Positions 16,706 to 26,283 of a stretch of DNA of 64,000 bases are shown in pieces. The DNA is from Lachnospiraceae bacterium (GTDB lineage: Bacteria > Bacillota > Clostridia > Lachnospirales > Lachnospiraceae). Made by a program: the position numbers and the translations under genes. Positions within the stretch are counted from its first letter, which is position 1, and each line of letters begins with the position of its first letter. The DNA lies in assembly GCA_017440375.1 (NCBI GenBank), contig JAFSHK010000003.1, forward strand, positions 1 through 64,000. The letters run 5' to 3'. A model generated the notes under the pieces. It saw only the letters and a program-made list of their open reading frames with translations. It did not search any database and had not been told where the DNA came from.

Positions 16706-18025
16706 ATGAAAATAGCAGTTGCAGGAACAGGATACGTAGGATTGGTAGCAGGTGTTTGTTTTGCAGAAAAAGGACATGATGTTACTTGTGTGGATGTAGA
16801 TGAGAAGAAAGTAAAATTGATGGAATCCGGTGTGACACCGATTTATGAAGAAGGTCTGGAAGAGTTGATGCAGAAAAATAATGCAGCCGGAAGACTTCAT
16901 TACACAACCGATTATCAAAGTGCTTATAAAGATGCAGAGGCTATTTTTATCGGTGTGGGAACACCGGAACAGCCGGATGGTTCTGCGAATTTAAGTTATA
17001 TTGCAACCGTTTCGAGACAGATTGCAGAATCGGTGGAAAGGGATTGTCTTGTTGTTGTGAAATCTACTGTTCCGGTAGGAACCAATGATAAAGTGGAGCA
17101 GTTTATTCATGATTTTCTGGTCAGAGATGTGAAGGTAGAAGTAGCTTCCAATCCGGAATTCCTTGCCCAGGGTTCGGCTGTACACGATACGCTTCATGCG
17201 GCAAGAATTATTATCGGAACAGAGAGCAAAGAAGCAGAAGAAACCTTGAAGAAGATTTATGAACCATTTAATCTTCCGATTGTATCGGTTAACAGACGTT
17301 CTGCGGAGATGATTAAATATGCCTGCAACGATTTTCTTGCGCTTAAAATTTCTTATATGAATGACATTGCGAATCTGTGTGAATTAGTAGGAGCAGATAT
17401 TGATGCCGTTGCAGAGGGGATGAGTTATGATTCCCGTATTGGTGCAAGATTCCTGAATGCAGGTATTGGTTATGGCGGAAGCTGTTTCCCGAAAGACACC
17501 AAAGCACTGAAATATATTGCAAAACAGCATGGTTATACACTTCGTACCGTAGAGGCAGCAGTGGATGTAAATGCGGAACAGAAGACGAAGTTGTTTAAAA
17601 AAGCAAGCAACCGTATGATTACATTCCAGAATCTGCGTGTGGCAGTTTTGGGCTTGGCATTTAAAGCAGGAACCGATGATTTAAGAGAAGCGCCATCATT
17701 GGATAATGTAAAATTATTGTTAGAACACGGTGCAGATATTTACGCATACGATCCGATTGCCGCCGATAATTTCAAAAAGACATATCCGGAGGGAGAGTTT
17801 GCAAAGGGCTCTATCCACTATGTTGCTACACCGGAAGAGGCATTGCAGGGTGCAAATATTTGTTTTGTCTTTACGGAGTGGGGCGAGATTAAAGCAATTC
17901 CGGTAACAAAGTTTAAGGAATTAATGAGTATTCCGTTAGTATATGACGGAAGAAATCTTTTCCATGTACAGGAAATGAAGGATGCAGGAGTAGAATATTA
18001 TAGTATAGGAAGACCTGCTAAATAA
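16706..18025 (+). CDS. ugd: UDP-glucose 6-dehydrogenase
   Basis: Start placed at ATG 16706 so that the protein begins with the Rossmann motif MKIAVAGTGYVGLVAG; an in-frame extension to 16649 is spurious. The 439-residue enzyme has the NAD-binding domain, SNPEFLAQG, the central helix with the catalytic Lys in KYACNDFLALKISYMNDIANL, the nucleophile Cys260 in GYGGSCFPKD, and the UDP-binding C-terminal domain with LAFKAGTDDLREAPS. It oxidises UDP-glucose to UDP-glucuronate with two NAD. The next gene encodes a likely UDP-glucuronate 4-epimerase, so the pathway would continue to UDP-galacturonate. Confidence 0.96.
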   Translation: MKIAVAGTGYVGLVAGVCFAEKGHDVTCVDVDEKKVKLMESGVTPIYEEGLEELMQKNNAAGRLHYTTDYQSAYKDAEAIFIGVGTPEQPDGSANLSYIATVSRQIAESVERDCLVVVKSTVPVGTNDKVEQFIHDFLVRDVKVEVASNPEFLAQGSAVHDTLHAARIIIGTESKEAEETLKKIYEPFNLPIVSVNRRSAEMIKYACNDFLALKISYMNDIANLCELVGADIDAVAEGMSYDSRIGARFLNAGIGYGGSCFPKDTKALKYIAKQHGYTLRTVEAAVDVNAEQKTKLFKKASNRMITFQNLRVAVLGLAFKAGTDDLREAPSLDNVKLLLEHGADIYAYDPIAADNFKKTYPEGEFAKGSIHYVATPEEALQGANICFVFTEWGEIKAIPVTKFKELMSIPLVYDGRNLFHVQEMKDAGVEYYSIGRPAK

Positions 18026-18074
18026 GTTTATCCATAGCAAGCTTATTGAAAAAGAAACGATTACGGAGGGCGAT

Positions 18075-19070
18075 ATGAACCCATTAGATACAAGTAAAAC
18101 TTATCTGATTACCGGAGGAGCCGGATTTATTGGTTTTCACTTATCCAAAAGCCTGTTAGAAAAAGGGGCAAAAGTCATCGGATTTGATAATATGAATGAT
18201 TATTATGAGGTCAGTTTAAAAGAGAACCGTCTGGCAATTTTGGAAAAATATAATAATTTTACCTTTATCAAAGGCGATTTGGGTGATAAAGGTGATGTTT
18301 TTTCGCTGCTTCAGGAGCATCATCCGGAAATCGTTGTGAATTTGGGAGCACAGGCAGGTGTGCGCTACAGTATTGATAATCCGGGGGCTTATATGCAGTC
18401 TAATATGATGGGATTTTTTCATATTTTGGAGTGTTGTCGCTTTTTTCCGGTAGAGCATCTGGTGTATGCTTCTTCCAGTTCTGTTTATGGTGGCAACGAG
18501 AAGATACCTTTTTCTACGGAAGATAAGGTGGATGAACCGGTAAGTTTGTATGCTGCTACTAAGAAATCAAATGAACTGATGGCGCATGCGTACAGTAAAT
18601 TATATAATATTCCGGTAACCGGGCTTCGTTTCTTTACCGTTTATGGTCCTTTTGGAAGACCGGATATGGCATATTTCAAATTTACAAAGAAAATTATGGC
18701 GGGTGAGCCGATTCAGATTTATAACAATGGCGATATGTATCGCGATTTTACTTATATTGATGATATTGTAAAAGGTGTGGAGAATATTTTGTGTAATCCA
18801 CCGGCAGAAAATGCCAAAGGAGCAAGCTATAAAGTTTACAATATCGGTAATAACAAACCGGAGAAATTGATGGATTACATTGAAACATTGGAGAAGTGTC
18901 TTGGTAAGACAGCGGTCAAAGAATTTCTGCCAATGCAGCCGGGGGATGTTTACCAGACATATGCAGATGTCAGTGATTTGATGAAGGATTATGATTTTAA
19001 ACCGGATACCACAATTGAAGAAGGTCTTAGCAAGTTTGTTGCATGGTATCGTGAGTACTATAAGGTGTAA
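18075..19070 (+). CDS. UDP-glucuronate 4-epimerase-like SDR
   Basis: 331 residues, extended SDR fold. It has TGGAGFIGFH for NAD, the GAQAGVRYSIDNP segment, the catalytic SSSSVYG and YAATKKSNE (Y-x3-K), and FFTVYGPFGRPDMA, a motif typical of UDP-glucuronate 4-epimerases (CapI/LpsL type). The position 49 bases after ugd supports conversion of UDP-glucuronate to UDP-galacturonate for an acidic glycan. A different hexose epimerase cannot be excluded without structural comparison. The start has GGAGGGCGAT upstream. Confidence 0.88.
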   Translation: MNPLDTSKTYLITGGAGFIGFHLSKSLLEKGAKVIGFDNMNDYYEVSLKENRLAILEKYNNFTFIKGDLGDKGDVFSLLQEHHPEIVVNLGAQAGVRYSIDNPGAYMQSNMMGFFHILECCRFFPVEHLVYASSSSVYGGNEKIPFSTEDKVDEPVSLYAATKKSNELMAHAYSKLYNIPVTGLRFFTVYGPFGRPDMAYFKFTKKIMAGEPIQIYNNGDMYRDFTYIDDIVKGVENILCNPPAENAKGASYKVYNIGNNKPEKLMDYIETLEKCLGKTAVKEFLPMQPGDVYQTYADVSDLMKDYDFKPDTTIEEGLSKFVAWYREYYKV

Positions 19071-19079
19071 GGAGCAGTT

Positions 19080-20087
19080 ATGATGGAGGAAAGAGCGATA
19101 CCGGTATTGTATCTGGTAGTTCCTTGTTACAATGAGGAAGAAATTATAGAGAAATCAGCGCAGGTTATGAGTGATAAGCTGCGTAGGATGATACAGGAGG
19201 AACGTATTTTAGAAGGCAGTAAGGTTATGTTTGTAAACGATGGAAGCAAAGACAAAACGTTACGTCTTCTGCACGAGATTGCGGCGAAAGATTCCATTTT
19301 CTCTGTAGTGAGTCTGGCAGGCAATTACGGACACCAGAGTGCGATTCTCGCGGGTATGATGATGGCGAGAAAGTATGCGGATGTTGTGGTGACAATTGAT
19401 GCGGATTTACAGCAGGATATTGAAGCATTAGACAAGTTCTTGGCAAGCTACATGGCAGGCAGCGAAGTGGTTTATGGTGTGCGCAATGACAGACATTCTG
19501 ATGGTGTTTTCAAGAAGGGGACGGCAACGGCATATTATAAGCTGATGCATTTACTTGGCAGTAAAGTAATTACGAACCATGCGGATTATCGATTGATGTC
19601 TAAGAAAGCGCTGGATGCCCTTTCTGAATATCAGGAAACGAATTTGTTTCTTCGCGGATTAATTCCGACGATGGGGTTTGCTTCTGATGTAGTTTATTTT
19701 GATGTAAAAGAACGAGAAGCAGGTCAGTCTAAATATACTTTGAGCAAAATGATGACCTTAGCAATGGATGGTATTACTTCCATGAGTGTCAGACCGCTTC
19801 GCATGATTGCGGCACTTGGATTTGGCGTTTGCGTATTCAGTATTATTATGTGTATTATCAGTTTAGTGGACTGGTTACAGGGAAATAATGTACCGGGTTA
19901 TACAACCAGCCTGATTGTTTCTTTGATTATGGGCGGTATTACCTTGTTTTCGCTTGGTATTATCGGAGAATATATTGGTAAGATTTATATGGAGACGAAG
20001 AAACGTCCTCGTTATATTATTGATACGTTTGTGTGGAAAGAAGATTCCGGGCAAATGAAGCAGGAAGAAGTGAAAGAAAGTGAATGA
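19080..20087 (+). CDS. Family 2 glycosyltransferase, GtrB/DPM1-like, membrane-anchored
   Basis: 335 residues. The GT2 domain (1-230) shows YLVVPCYNEEEII, FVNDGSKDKT, NYGHQSAILAGM and the metal site TIDADLQQD. Two C-terminal membrane helices (about 236-260 and 270-293) match polyprenyl-phosphate glycosyltransferases of the GtrB/ArnC type. Such enzymes make undecaprenyl-phosphate-sugar donors, which GT-C proteins like those elsewhere in this region would use. Ten bases separate it from the epimerase gene. Confidence 0.9.
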   Translation: MMEERAIPVLYLVVPCYNEEEIIEKSAQVMSDKLRRMIQEERILEGSKVMFVNDGSKDKTLRLLHEIAAKDSIFSVVSLAGNYGHQSAILAGMMMARKYADVVVTIDADLQQDIEALDKFLASYMAGSEVVYGVRNDRHSDGVFKKGTATAYYKLMHLLGSKVITNHADYRLMSKKALDALSEYQETNLFLRGLIPTMGFASDVVYFDVKEREAGQSKYTLSKMMTLAMDGITSMSVRPLRMIAALGFGVCVFSIIMCIISLVDWLQGNNVPGYTTSLIVSLIMGGITLFSLGIIGEYIGKIYMETKKRPRYIIDTFVWKEDSGQMKQEEVKESE

Positions 20088-20107
20088 AAGAAAAAGGTTG
20101 ATTAACA

Positions 20108-21055
20108 ATGTATAGACTGGATATTCATGCAGATGATTATGCGCTTACACTTCATACATCACAGGATATGTTGGAGTGTATGAAAGCAGGAAAATTAGAT
20201 AGTATCAGTATTGTACCGAATATGTCATGTTTTCAGGAGTGTATGGAATTGCTTCACGAAGTGATTCCGGCACTTCCTTTTTTGCCGGTGATGTCGGTGC
20301 ATATGGATTTTGTGGAAGGAAAGTGTCTTGCCGGAGCAGGAGAAGTGCCGCTACTTGCAAAAGCAGATAGTGATTTGATTGGACTTTCTTGGGGCGGTTT
20401 GTTTAAGTTGTCTTATTTACCGTGGAAACGTAAAGCGGCAAAAGAGCAGTTGAAGAAGGAAATTAAGGCACAGATTGCGATTGTGCAGAACGAAGTGGAG
20501 CAGTGTATAGCGCTTGCAAAACAGCACAATATTCCTTGCGCGCAGAAGGGAATCCGAATTGACAGTCACCAGCATGCGCATATGATTCCGGTTATATGGG
20601 ATGCTATGACAGAAGTGATTGAAGAAGAAAAATATGAAGTAGAATATATCAGAAATTCCAAAGAAGTATTAGGTGCGTTTGTATCAGAGGTTTCCTTGTG
20701 GAAGACCTATCGTCCGATAAACTTTGTGAAAAATCGATTGCTTTCTCTTTATTCTTATAAAGCGGATAGATATGCCAAAGCGCATTCCATGGAGCAGATG
20801 TATCTTTGGGGACTGATTATGAGCGGGCATATGGATTATGATAGAATTGTCAGATTATTCCCTAAGGTGGCAGCGAAGGCAAAAAAAGATGGAAGAGTTT
20901 TGGAAATACTCTTCCATCCGGGTATTACGTTGCAGGAAGAGGTAACAGCAGAAATCGGTGAAGAATCAGCCAAAGATTTCTATTTGTTACCGGACAGACA
21001 CGTTGAAAAGAAAGCGGTTATGACACTTGATTTTTCATCAGAAGAAACGGTCTAG
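20108..21055 (+). CDS. YdjC/ChbG-family carbohydrate deacetylase
   Basis: 315 residues with the YdjC-like metal-binding signatures: HADDYALT at the N-terminus, DSHQHAHMIP in the middle and ILFHPG near the end. The family are divalent-metal amide deacetylases acting on N-acetylated sugars such as chitobiose or HpnK-type lipids. There is no signal peptide, so it would act in the cytoplasm on a sugar intermediate or lipid-linked sugar. It follows the GtrB-like gene by 20 bases, and its end overlaps the convergent SGNH gene by 18 bases. Substrate unknown. Confidence 0.85.
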   Translation: MYRLDIHADDYALTLHTSQDMLECMKAGKLDSISIVPNMSCFQECMELLHEVIPALPFLPVMSVHMDFVEGKCLAGAGEVPLLAKADSDLIGLSWGGLFKLSYLPWKRKAAKEQLKKEIKAQIAIVQNEVEQCIALAKQHNIPCAQKGIRIDSHQHAHMIPVIWDAMTEVIEEEKYEVEYIRNSKEVLGAFVSEVSLWKTYRPINFVKNRLLSLYSYKADRYAKAHSMEQMYLWGLIMSGHMDYDRIVRLFPKVAAKAKKDGRVLEILFHPGITLQEEVTAEIGEESAKDFYLLPDRHVEKKAVMTLDFSSEETV

Positions 21056-22000
21056 TTCCGTAATTTCTTCCATAAGAACCTGCATGAAATATTGAGCACC
21101 CTGTTCGTTTAAGTGGTCTGAATCTGAAAAGTAATCCAGATTGTCGCGGAAACGTTCATCATGGGAATAATCATAATAATTAACACCTGTGTCAGTTGCA
21201 ATAGTAGTGACTGTATCGTGAAACTCCTGTAAGAATTCATCCGATACCAAATCCGTATAATAATGCGAGAATGGTGTGGTGATTAAGACAGGAGTTATTT
21301 CATTTGCCTGACAATATTCAATAATTGCGTACAATTCTTCTATGCGTTCCGGCATGAAATATTCCTCTTTGTTATCAAAGTGTCTGCTGTAACGGGCTTG
21401 TGCTTTGTTGGCAAACTCTTCTATATTGTTGCCGTCGTCTGCAGCATGGGCAATCAATGATAATTTCAAATCCGGTAATATTTTGAATAATTCTTCCCCG
21501 GCAGACAGAATTGGTAATCTGTTTGTAACTAAATCAACATAAGGGTCATAATTCGGAATATTTTCCGGTGAGAGAAAATGGTAATAACGCACTGTCATTG
21601 CCTGTTTTTCCGTGTCATTTACGACCTCGTTATTAAAGGAAAAATAGGATACCGGAATGAACATGACACTGTTTGGAGTCATGTATTGTCCATATTCCTG
21701 CAAAATAGCATAGTCATAGTCATAGGACTGGCTGGTGTTTGCAAAATTAAAGCAGATATAACCGTATTGTGAAATGGCATCATAGTTAAAATTATAAGCA
21801 CCATGAGAGCTTCCTAAGTTTCCGACATGGATTTCCCAATATTCTCTGCCTAAAGTATCAAACTTTACAATATCCATATATTTTTGTTCATCGTATTTCT
21901 GATAGGGCTTGTTGAGAGCAAAAATGATGAATGCGGCAACAGACGGAATCAGAATACATTTTAGCGCAAATCGTAAAACGTCTAATCTTTTTTGTTTCAT
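21038..22000 (-). CDS. SGNH-type (DltD/AlgX-like) membrane-anchored acyl-transfer partner
   Basis: 320 residues with an N-terminal membrane anchor (about 12-29) and an extracytoplasmic domain. Block I reads NLGSSHGAYN (63-67 GSSHG) and the C-terminal catalytic pair lies in DYFSDSDHLNEQGAQYF. This is the layout of DltD- and AlgJ/AlgX-type proteins that accept acyl groups from an MBOAT and pass them to a glycan. It follows the MBOAT gene (22019-23449) on the same strand with an 18-base gap and an AAAGGA ribosome site, so the two form one machine. Confidence 0.82.
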   Translation of the reverse strand: MKQKRLDVLRFALKCILIPSVAAFIIFALNKPYQKYDEQKYMDIVKFDTLGREYWEIHVGNLGSSHGAYNFNYDAISQYGYICFNFANTSQSYDYDYAILQEYGQYMTPNSVMFIPVSYFSFNNEVVNDTEKQAMTVRYYHFLSPENIPNYDPYVDLVTNRLPILSAGEELFKILPDLKLSLIAHAADDGNNIEEFANKAQARYSRHFDNKEEYFMPERIEELYAIIEYCQANEITPVLITTPFSHYYTDLVSDEFLQEFHDTVTTIATDTGVNYYDYSHDERFRDNLDYFSDSDHLNEQGAQYFMQVLMEEITELDRFF

Positions 22001-22018
22001 ATCAATTGTCCTTTCAAA

Positions 22019-23449
22019 CTAGAACTGGAAATAAATAAATTCGGTTGCCACTCCTTTTTCAGAGAAGAGAGCAATTACAACAAGTAATAAAATGTATATT
22101 GGCCATCTGATAAGGCATTTCTGGTTTGATATTTCCTTGATGACATCGTATTTCAAAGAAAAATAATCGTAAATGCCAAGTATTACAACGGATAAGCACA
22201 TGCCAAAGCCTGCTAATGGGCTTAAACCAAGACAAATACCGGCTGTTTTCAAGTAATTTGCCGGATCAGAAATCTCCCAGAAGAGACGGCTGATTATCCA
22301 TATCGCATCTTCAAAGCTATTTGCCCGGAAGAAAATCCAAGTAAAACATATCAGCAGAAATGTAACAGGGAGTTGCCAGAAATGTTTCTTGCGTTCTTTT
22401 CCTTTTGGGTAAATTAAATTTTCAATTATTTGCAACAATCCGTGCAAACCGCCCCAGATAATATAGGTGAGACTGCTGCCGTGCCAGAAACCGCTTACTA
22501 AGAAAGTAATAAACAGATTCAGGCAATTGCGCCACTTGGGAACCCGATTACCGCCAAGTGGAATATATACATAATCCCGGAACCAAGTGGATAGAGAAAT
22601 ATGCCAGCGGCTCCAGAACTCTTTAATCGAGAAGGAATAATATGGGCTTTTGAAGTTTGTCATTAAATCAATGCCGAATAATTTGGCGCAACCGATAGCA
22701 ATATCGGAATAACCGGAAAAATCGCAGTAGATTTCAATGGCAAACATCAAAGTAACAATGATAAAAGCAAGTCCGACATAGCTTTCTACGTTGTCAAAAA
22801 GTTTATTGACAGTCACAGCAAAAACGTCGGCAATCACCAGTTTTTTGAAATAGCCCCATGCCATTAGCTTCAGACCATAGGTCACATTGTCATATACAAA
22901 AGGTCTTTCCTTTTTATACTGGGGAAGCAGAGAATCTGCTCTTCCAATTGGACCTGCTAACAACTGTGGGAAAAAGGAAACAAATAAGGCATAATAACCA
23001 AAATGTTTCTCTGCTTTGATTTTTCCTTTATAAACATCTATTAAATAGCCCATAGATTGGAAAAAATAAAAAGAAACACCGGCAGGCAGCAGGATGGACA
23101 TCGTAATCGGCTGTATCGTAAGCTTTCCTGCTGAAATCATATCATTGAGCTGTCCGATAATGGGATTAGCTGTTTTGAAAAAGAGCAAAATAGCAACAAG
23201 TGGAATAATACCAAGCAAAAGTGATGTCTTCTTCTGTTTTGCGTTATCAGCTTTTTCCAAAGAAAGGGCAAGCCCATAGGTTAGCAATGTTGTCAGGAAA
23301 AGCATAATACCGTACCAGAGATGCAGATTCATATAAAAAGCATAACTGGAAATGAGTAAAAAGCCCCATCTATATTTATGAGGGACTAAATAATATAAAA
23401 GAAATATAATAATCAAAAATATTCCGAATGATACTGAATTAAAAAGCAT
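22019..23449 (-). CDS. MBOAT-family O-acyltransferase
   Basis: 476 residues, about ten to twelve membrane segments, beginning MLFNS as do three other MBOATs in the window. It has the hallmark [22 protein letters not shown] (H283) and the invariant His323 in SGFWHGSSLTYIIWGG. Such DltB/AlgI-type proteins move an acyl group across the membrane onto a surface polysaccharide. The SGNH partner gene follows directly. The ribosome site is AAAGGAG. Confidence 0.95.
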   Translation of the reverse strand: MLFNSVSFGIFLIIIFLLYYLVPHKYRWGFLLISSYAFYMNLHLWYGIMLFLTTLLTYGLALSLEKADNAKQKKTSLLLGIIPLVAILLFFKTANPIIGQLNDMISAGKLTIQPITMSILLPAGVSFYFFQSMGYLIDVYKGKIKAEKHFGYYALFVSFFPQLLAGPIGRADSLLPQYKKERPFVYDNVTYGLKLMAWGYFKKLVIADVFAVTVNKLFDNVESYVGLAFIIVTLMFAIEIYCDFSGYSDIAIGCAKLFGIDLMTNFKSPYYSFSIKEFWSRWHISLSTWFRDYVYIPLGGNRVPKWRNCLNLFITFLVSGFWHGSSLTYIIWGGLHGLLQIIENLIYPKGKERKKHFWQLPVTFLLICFTWIFFRANSFEDAIWIISRLFWEISDPANYLKTAGICLGLSPLAGFGMCLSVVILGIYDYFSLKYDVIKEISNQKCLIRWPIYILLLVVIALFSEKGVATEFIYFQF

Positions 23450-23473
23450 GATTAAAACTCCTTTCTATTAAGC

Positions 23474-23503
23474 AGTTTACCACAATTTGGAAAAATAGAA
23501 CAA
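23474..23503 (-). promoter_or_regulatory. Candidate sigma-A promoter for the minus-strand MBOAT-SGNH pair
   Basis: On the minus strand TTGTTC (23498-23503) and TAAACT (23474-23479) are separated by 18 bases, 25 bases before the ATG at 23449. Confidence 0.4.
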
Positions 23504-23535
23504 AAAAATTACAGTATTAAGAAAGAATTAACAAA

Positions 23536-23565
23536 TTGTCAATGCCAAAATACTTTTTCTATGAT
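23536..23565 (+). promoter_or_regulatory. Candidate sigma-A promoter for the plus-strand MBOAT gene
   Basis: TTGTCA (23536-23541) and TATGAT (23560-23565) are separated by 18 bases, 47 bases upstream of the ATG at 23613. It is divergent from the promoter for the other MBOAT. Confidence 0.5.
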
Positions 23566-23612
23566 AAAATAATATGAATAGAAAAAATGAGTTATTAGGA
23601 TTGAATTAAGAA

Positions 23613-25142
23613 ATGGGTATTACCTCTTTTTATTTTTTATGTTTTTTTGCAGCAATTTTAATTATATATTATCTGATTCCGAAGAAATGTCAGTGGATGT
23701 TTCTTTTGCTATGCAGTATCGCCTATTATTTACTTACCGATAATGGTATATTGATTTTGTATCCGCTTGTTTCGGTGGCGGTATGTTATGGCGGTACGCG
23801 TATGATGGCAGAGACGGAAGATGCCAAGAAGCGGAGAATAGCGTTGCTTTTTGTGATTGCAGTGAATGTTGGTATTTTGGTGGCGCTGAAATACATCAAT
23901 TTTGGTATCAATACGGTTAACGGAATTGCCGGTATGTTCGGACATACGGAGAAGCTGTTAAATGGTTTTGCGTTATTAGTGCCGCTTGGCGTATCCTTTT
24001 ATACTTTTTCCTTGCTTGGCTATGTGGTGGATGTGTATTATGGTATCGCACAACCCCAGTTAAACTTTAGAAAATTGGCACTTTACGGAATGTATTTTCC
24101 GACGATTATATCAGGACCGATTCTGAAATACAGAGAATGTGGAGAACAATTTTTTGAACCGCATGCGTTTGATTATGGGAAAGTAACCAGAGGTATACAG
24201 AGAATGCTTTGGGGACTTTTGAAGAAGCTTGTTATCTCAGAGCGACTTCGTGTGTTGGTTGATACGGTCTATGGGCAGTACGATAGTTACCCCGGTGCAT
24301 TTATCTGGGTAGCGACGATATGTTATGCATTCCAGTTATACACGGATTTTTCCGGTTGCATGGATATTGTCATCGGTATGTCGGAAAGCTTTGGTATCAC
24401 ATTGCCGGAGAACTTCCAGACCCCGTTTTTTTCTAAGAGTGTTGCGGAATATTGGAGAAGATGGCATATTACGCTTGGCGTATGGATGAAGGACTATGTT
24501 TTCTATCCGCTTCTTCGTTCTAGATTCTTTACCAATTTGAATAAAGCATGGAAAGAGAAATTCGGTAAGAAAAAAGGAAAGCAATATGCCACGTTTGCAG
24601 CAATGTTTGTTTTATGGTTTACGGTCGGTGTATGGCATGGAGGTGACTGGAAATTTGTTATTGGTTCCGGCTTACTTCATTGGTTTTATATAGTTATGGA
24701 AGAATTGCTTGAACCACCGTGTGCGAAGGCGATGGACAAGCTTCATATCAATCCGAAAGGAAAAGGCATCAATGCAGTGCGTGTACTGCGAACCTTTTTC
24801 CTTGTCTGTATCGGCGATTTGTTCTTCCGTGCCGATTCGGTAGGGGATGCTTTTGCTATGTTAAGAGGTGCGGTAACAACATGGAATCCGGAAATTCTTT
24901 GGAACGGGGCATTGTTGGGTCTTGGTCTGGATTGGATTGAAATGGGAATTATGATAGTGTCCCTGTTGTTATTGTGGTTTATTTCTGCGTTACAGAAGAG
25001 GGGGTCTGTGCGTGACAAAATAGCAGGACTGAAGCTTCCGGTAAGATGGATTATCTGGTATGCGTTGCTATTTTATGTGATTTTATTAGGATACTATGGC
25101 CCCGGATTTAGTGCGGCAGAGTTTATTTATCAGGGATTTTAA
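23613..25142 (+). CDS. MBOAT-family O-acyltransferase (divergent, no SGNH partner adjacent)
   Basis: 509 residues with about eleven membrane segments. The core RRWHITLGVWMKDYVFYPL (H285) and TVGVWHGGDWKFV (H342) are present, but the usual PLGGNR is replaced by a longer Lys-rich loop (SRFFTNLNKAWKEKFGKKKG). This marks it as a separate subfamily from the other four MBOATs here. No SGNH gene follows; instead a GT2 gene lies 50 bases downstream. It may use a free-standing SGNH protein elsewhere in the region or acylate a lipid-linked sugar directly. Confidence 0.93.
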   Translation: MGITSFYFLCFFAAILIIYYLIPKKCQWMFLLLCSIAYYLLTDNGILILYPLVSVAVCYGGTRMMAETEDAKKRRIALLFVIAVNVGILVALKYINFGINTVNGIAGMFGHTEKLLNGFALLVPLGVSFYTFSLLGYVVDVYYGIAQPQLNFRKLALYGMYFPTIISGPILKYRECGEQFFEPHAFDYGKVTRGIQRMLWGLLKKLVISERLRVLVDTVYGQYDSYPGAFIWVATICYAFQLYTDFSGCMDIVIGMSESFGITLPENFQTPFFSKSVAEYWRRWHITLGVWMKDYVFYPLLRSRFFTNLNKAWKEKFGKKKGKQYATFAAMFVLWFTVGVWHGGDWKFVIGSGLLHWFYIVMEELLEPPCAKAMDKLHINPKGKGINAVRVLRTFFLVCIGDLFFRADSVGDAFAMLRGAVTTWNPEILWNGALLGLGLDWIEMGIMIVSLLLLWFISALQKRGSVRDKIAGLKLPVRWIIWYALLFYVILLGYYGPGFSAAEFIYQGF

Positions 25143-25192
25143 TGTATTATTTAGATATAATAAATAGAGAAAAGGAAAGGTAAGAGAGTCAA

Positions 25193-26131
25193 ATGGATAA
25201 AATAGCAGTTTTGATTCCTTGTTATAACGAGGAGAAAACAATAGCCAAAGTAGTAAAGGATGCCAAGGAGGCATTACCGGAAGCGGTTATTTATGTATAT
25301 GACAACAATTCCAAGGATCGGACGGTAGAACTGGCAAGAGAAGCCGGAGCAGAGATTCGTTATGAATATATGCAGGGTAAGGGAAATGTAATTCGTCGTA
25401 TGTTTCGCGAAATAGAAGCAGAGTGCTATATTATGGTAGACGGAGATGATACATATCCGATGGAATATGCCAGAGAGATGGCAGACAAGGTGCTTAATCA
25501 TAATGCGGATATGGTAGTTGGTGATAGACTTTCTTCCACTTATTTTACGGAGAATAAGCGTCCTTTCCACAATTTCGGCAATAGTATTGTCAGAAGTAGC
25601 ATCAATAAACTTTTTAACTGTAATATTAAAGATATCATGACCGGCTATCGTGCTTTTAGTTATGGATTTGTCAAAACATTCCCTGTACTTTCTACCGGTT
25701 TTGAAATTGAAACAGAGATGACGATTCATGCTGTTTACAACAATATGCAGATTGAAAATGTCATTGTCGATTACAGAGACCGCCCGGAGGGAAGTGAGTC
25801 GAAGTTAAATACAGTTTCGGATGGTATTAAGGTGCTACGCACGATTGTGAAATTATATAGAGATTACAAGCCATTCGGATTTTTCGGTTTATGTGCGGCG
25901 GTGTTAACAATTATTGCTGTGGCAATGTTTATTCCGATTCTGATTTCCTATTTTGAAACAGGATTGGTACTTCGGTTTCCAACTCTGTTCTGTTGTGGTT
26001 TTATTGGACTCGCAGCAGTTCAGTCGTTCTTTGCCGGATTGATTCTTTCCAATATGGCACTGAAGAACCGCAGAGATTTTGAATATCGATATACACTTGT
26101 GAATAGAAGAGTAAAAAACGAAGACCAGTAA
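25193..26131 (+). CDS. Family 2 glycosyltransferase with C-terminal membrane helices
   Basis: 312 residues. The GT2 domain shows VLIPCYNEEKTI, YDNNSKDRT, GKGNVIRRMF and the metal site MVDGDDTYP, then IMTGYRAFS, the polyprenyl-phosphate mannosyltransferase-like signature. Two membrane segments (about 228-252 and 262-285) anchor the C-terminus. It probably makes a lipid-phosphate sugar for the GT-C proteins of this region. AAGGAAAGGTAAGAGAG precedes the start. Two related hairpins follow. Confidence 0.9.
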   Translation: MDKIAVLIPCYNEEKTIAKVVKDAKEALPEAVIYVYDNNSKDRTVELAREAGAEIRYEYMQGKGNVIRRMFREIEAECYIMVDGDDTYPMEYAREMADKVLNHNADMVVGDRLSSTYFTENKRPFHNFGNSIVRSSINKLFNCNIKDIMTGYRAFSYGFVKTFPVLSTGFEIETEMTIHAVYNNMQIENVIVDYRDRPEGSESKLNTVSDGIKVLRTIVKLYRDYKPFGFFGLCAAVLTIIAVAMFIPILISYFETGLVLRFPTLFCCGFIGLAAVQSFFAGLILSNMALKNRRDFEYRYTLVNRRVKNEDQ

Positions 26132-26137
26132 ATGAAA

Positions 26138-26176
26138 TACCCCGACTAAGCGAAGAAAACCAAGAAATAGTCGGGC
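26138..26176 (+). terminator. Terminator-like hairpin, first of a duplicated pair
   Basis: TACCCCGACTAA (from 26138) pairs partly with TAGTCGGG (26169-26176). The same left arm recurs at 26191. Confidence 0.5.
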
Positions 26177-26190
26177 GAGGAAGTATAGAA

Positions 26191-26231
26191 TACCCCGACT
26201 AAACGAAGGAAAAGAAAGCTTAGTCGGGGTA
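26191..26231. terminator. Terminator hairpin, second copy, perfect 12-bp stem
   Basis: TACCCCGACTAA (26191-26202) pairs perfectly with TTAGTCGGGGTA (26220-26231). It lies between the convergent GT2 and GT-C-like genes, so it may serve both. Confidence 0.7.
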
Positions 26232-26283
26232 AGTAATTAAGAAGTCGGATTAAAACAACAAATTATAAACAATAAATAGAAAG

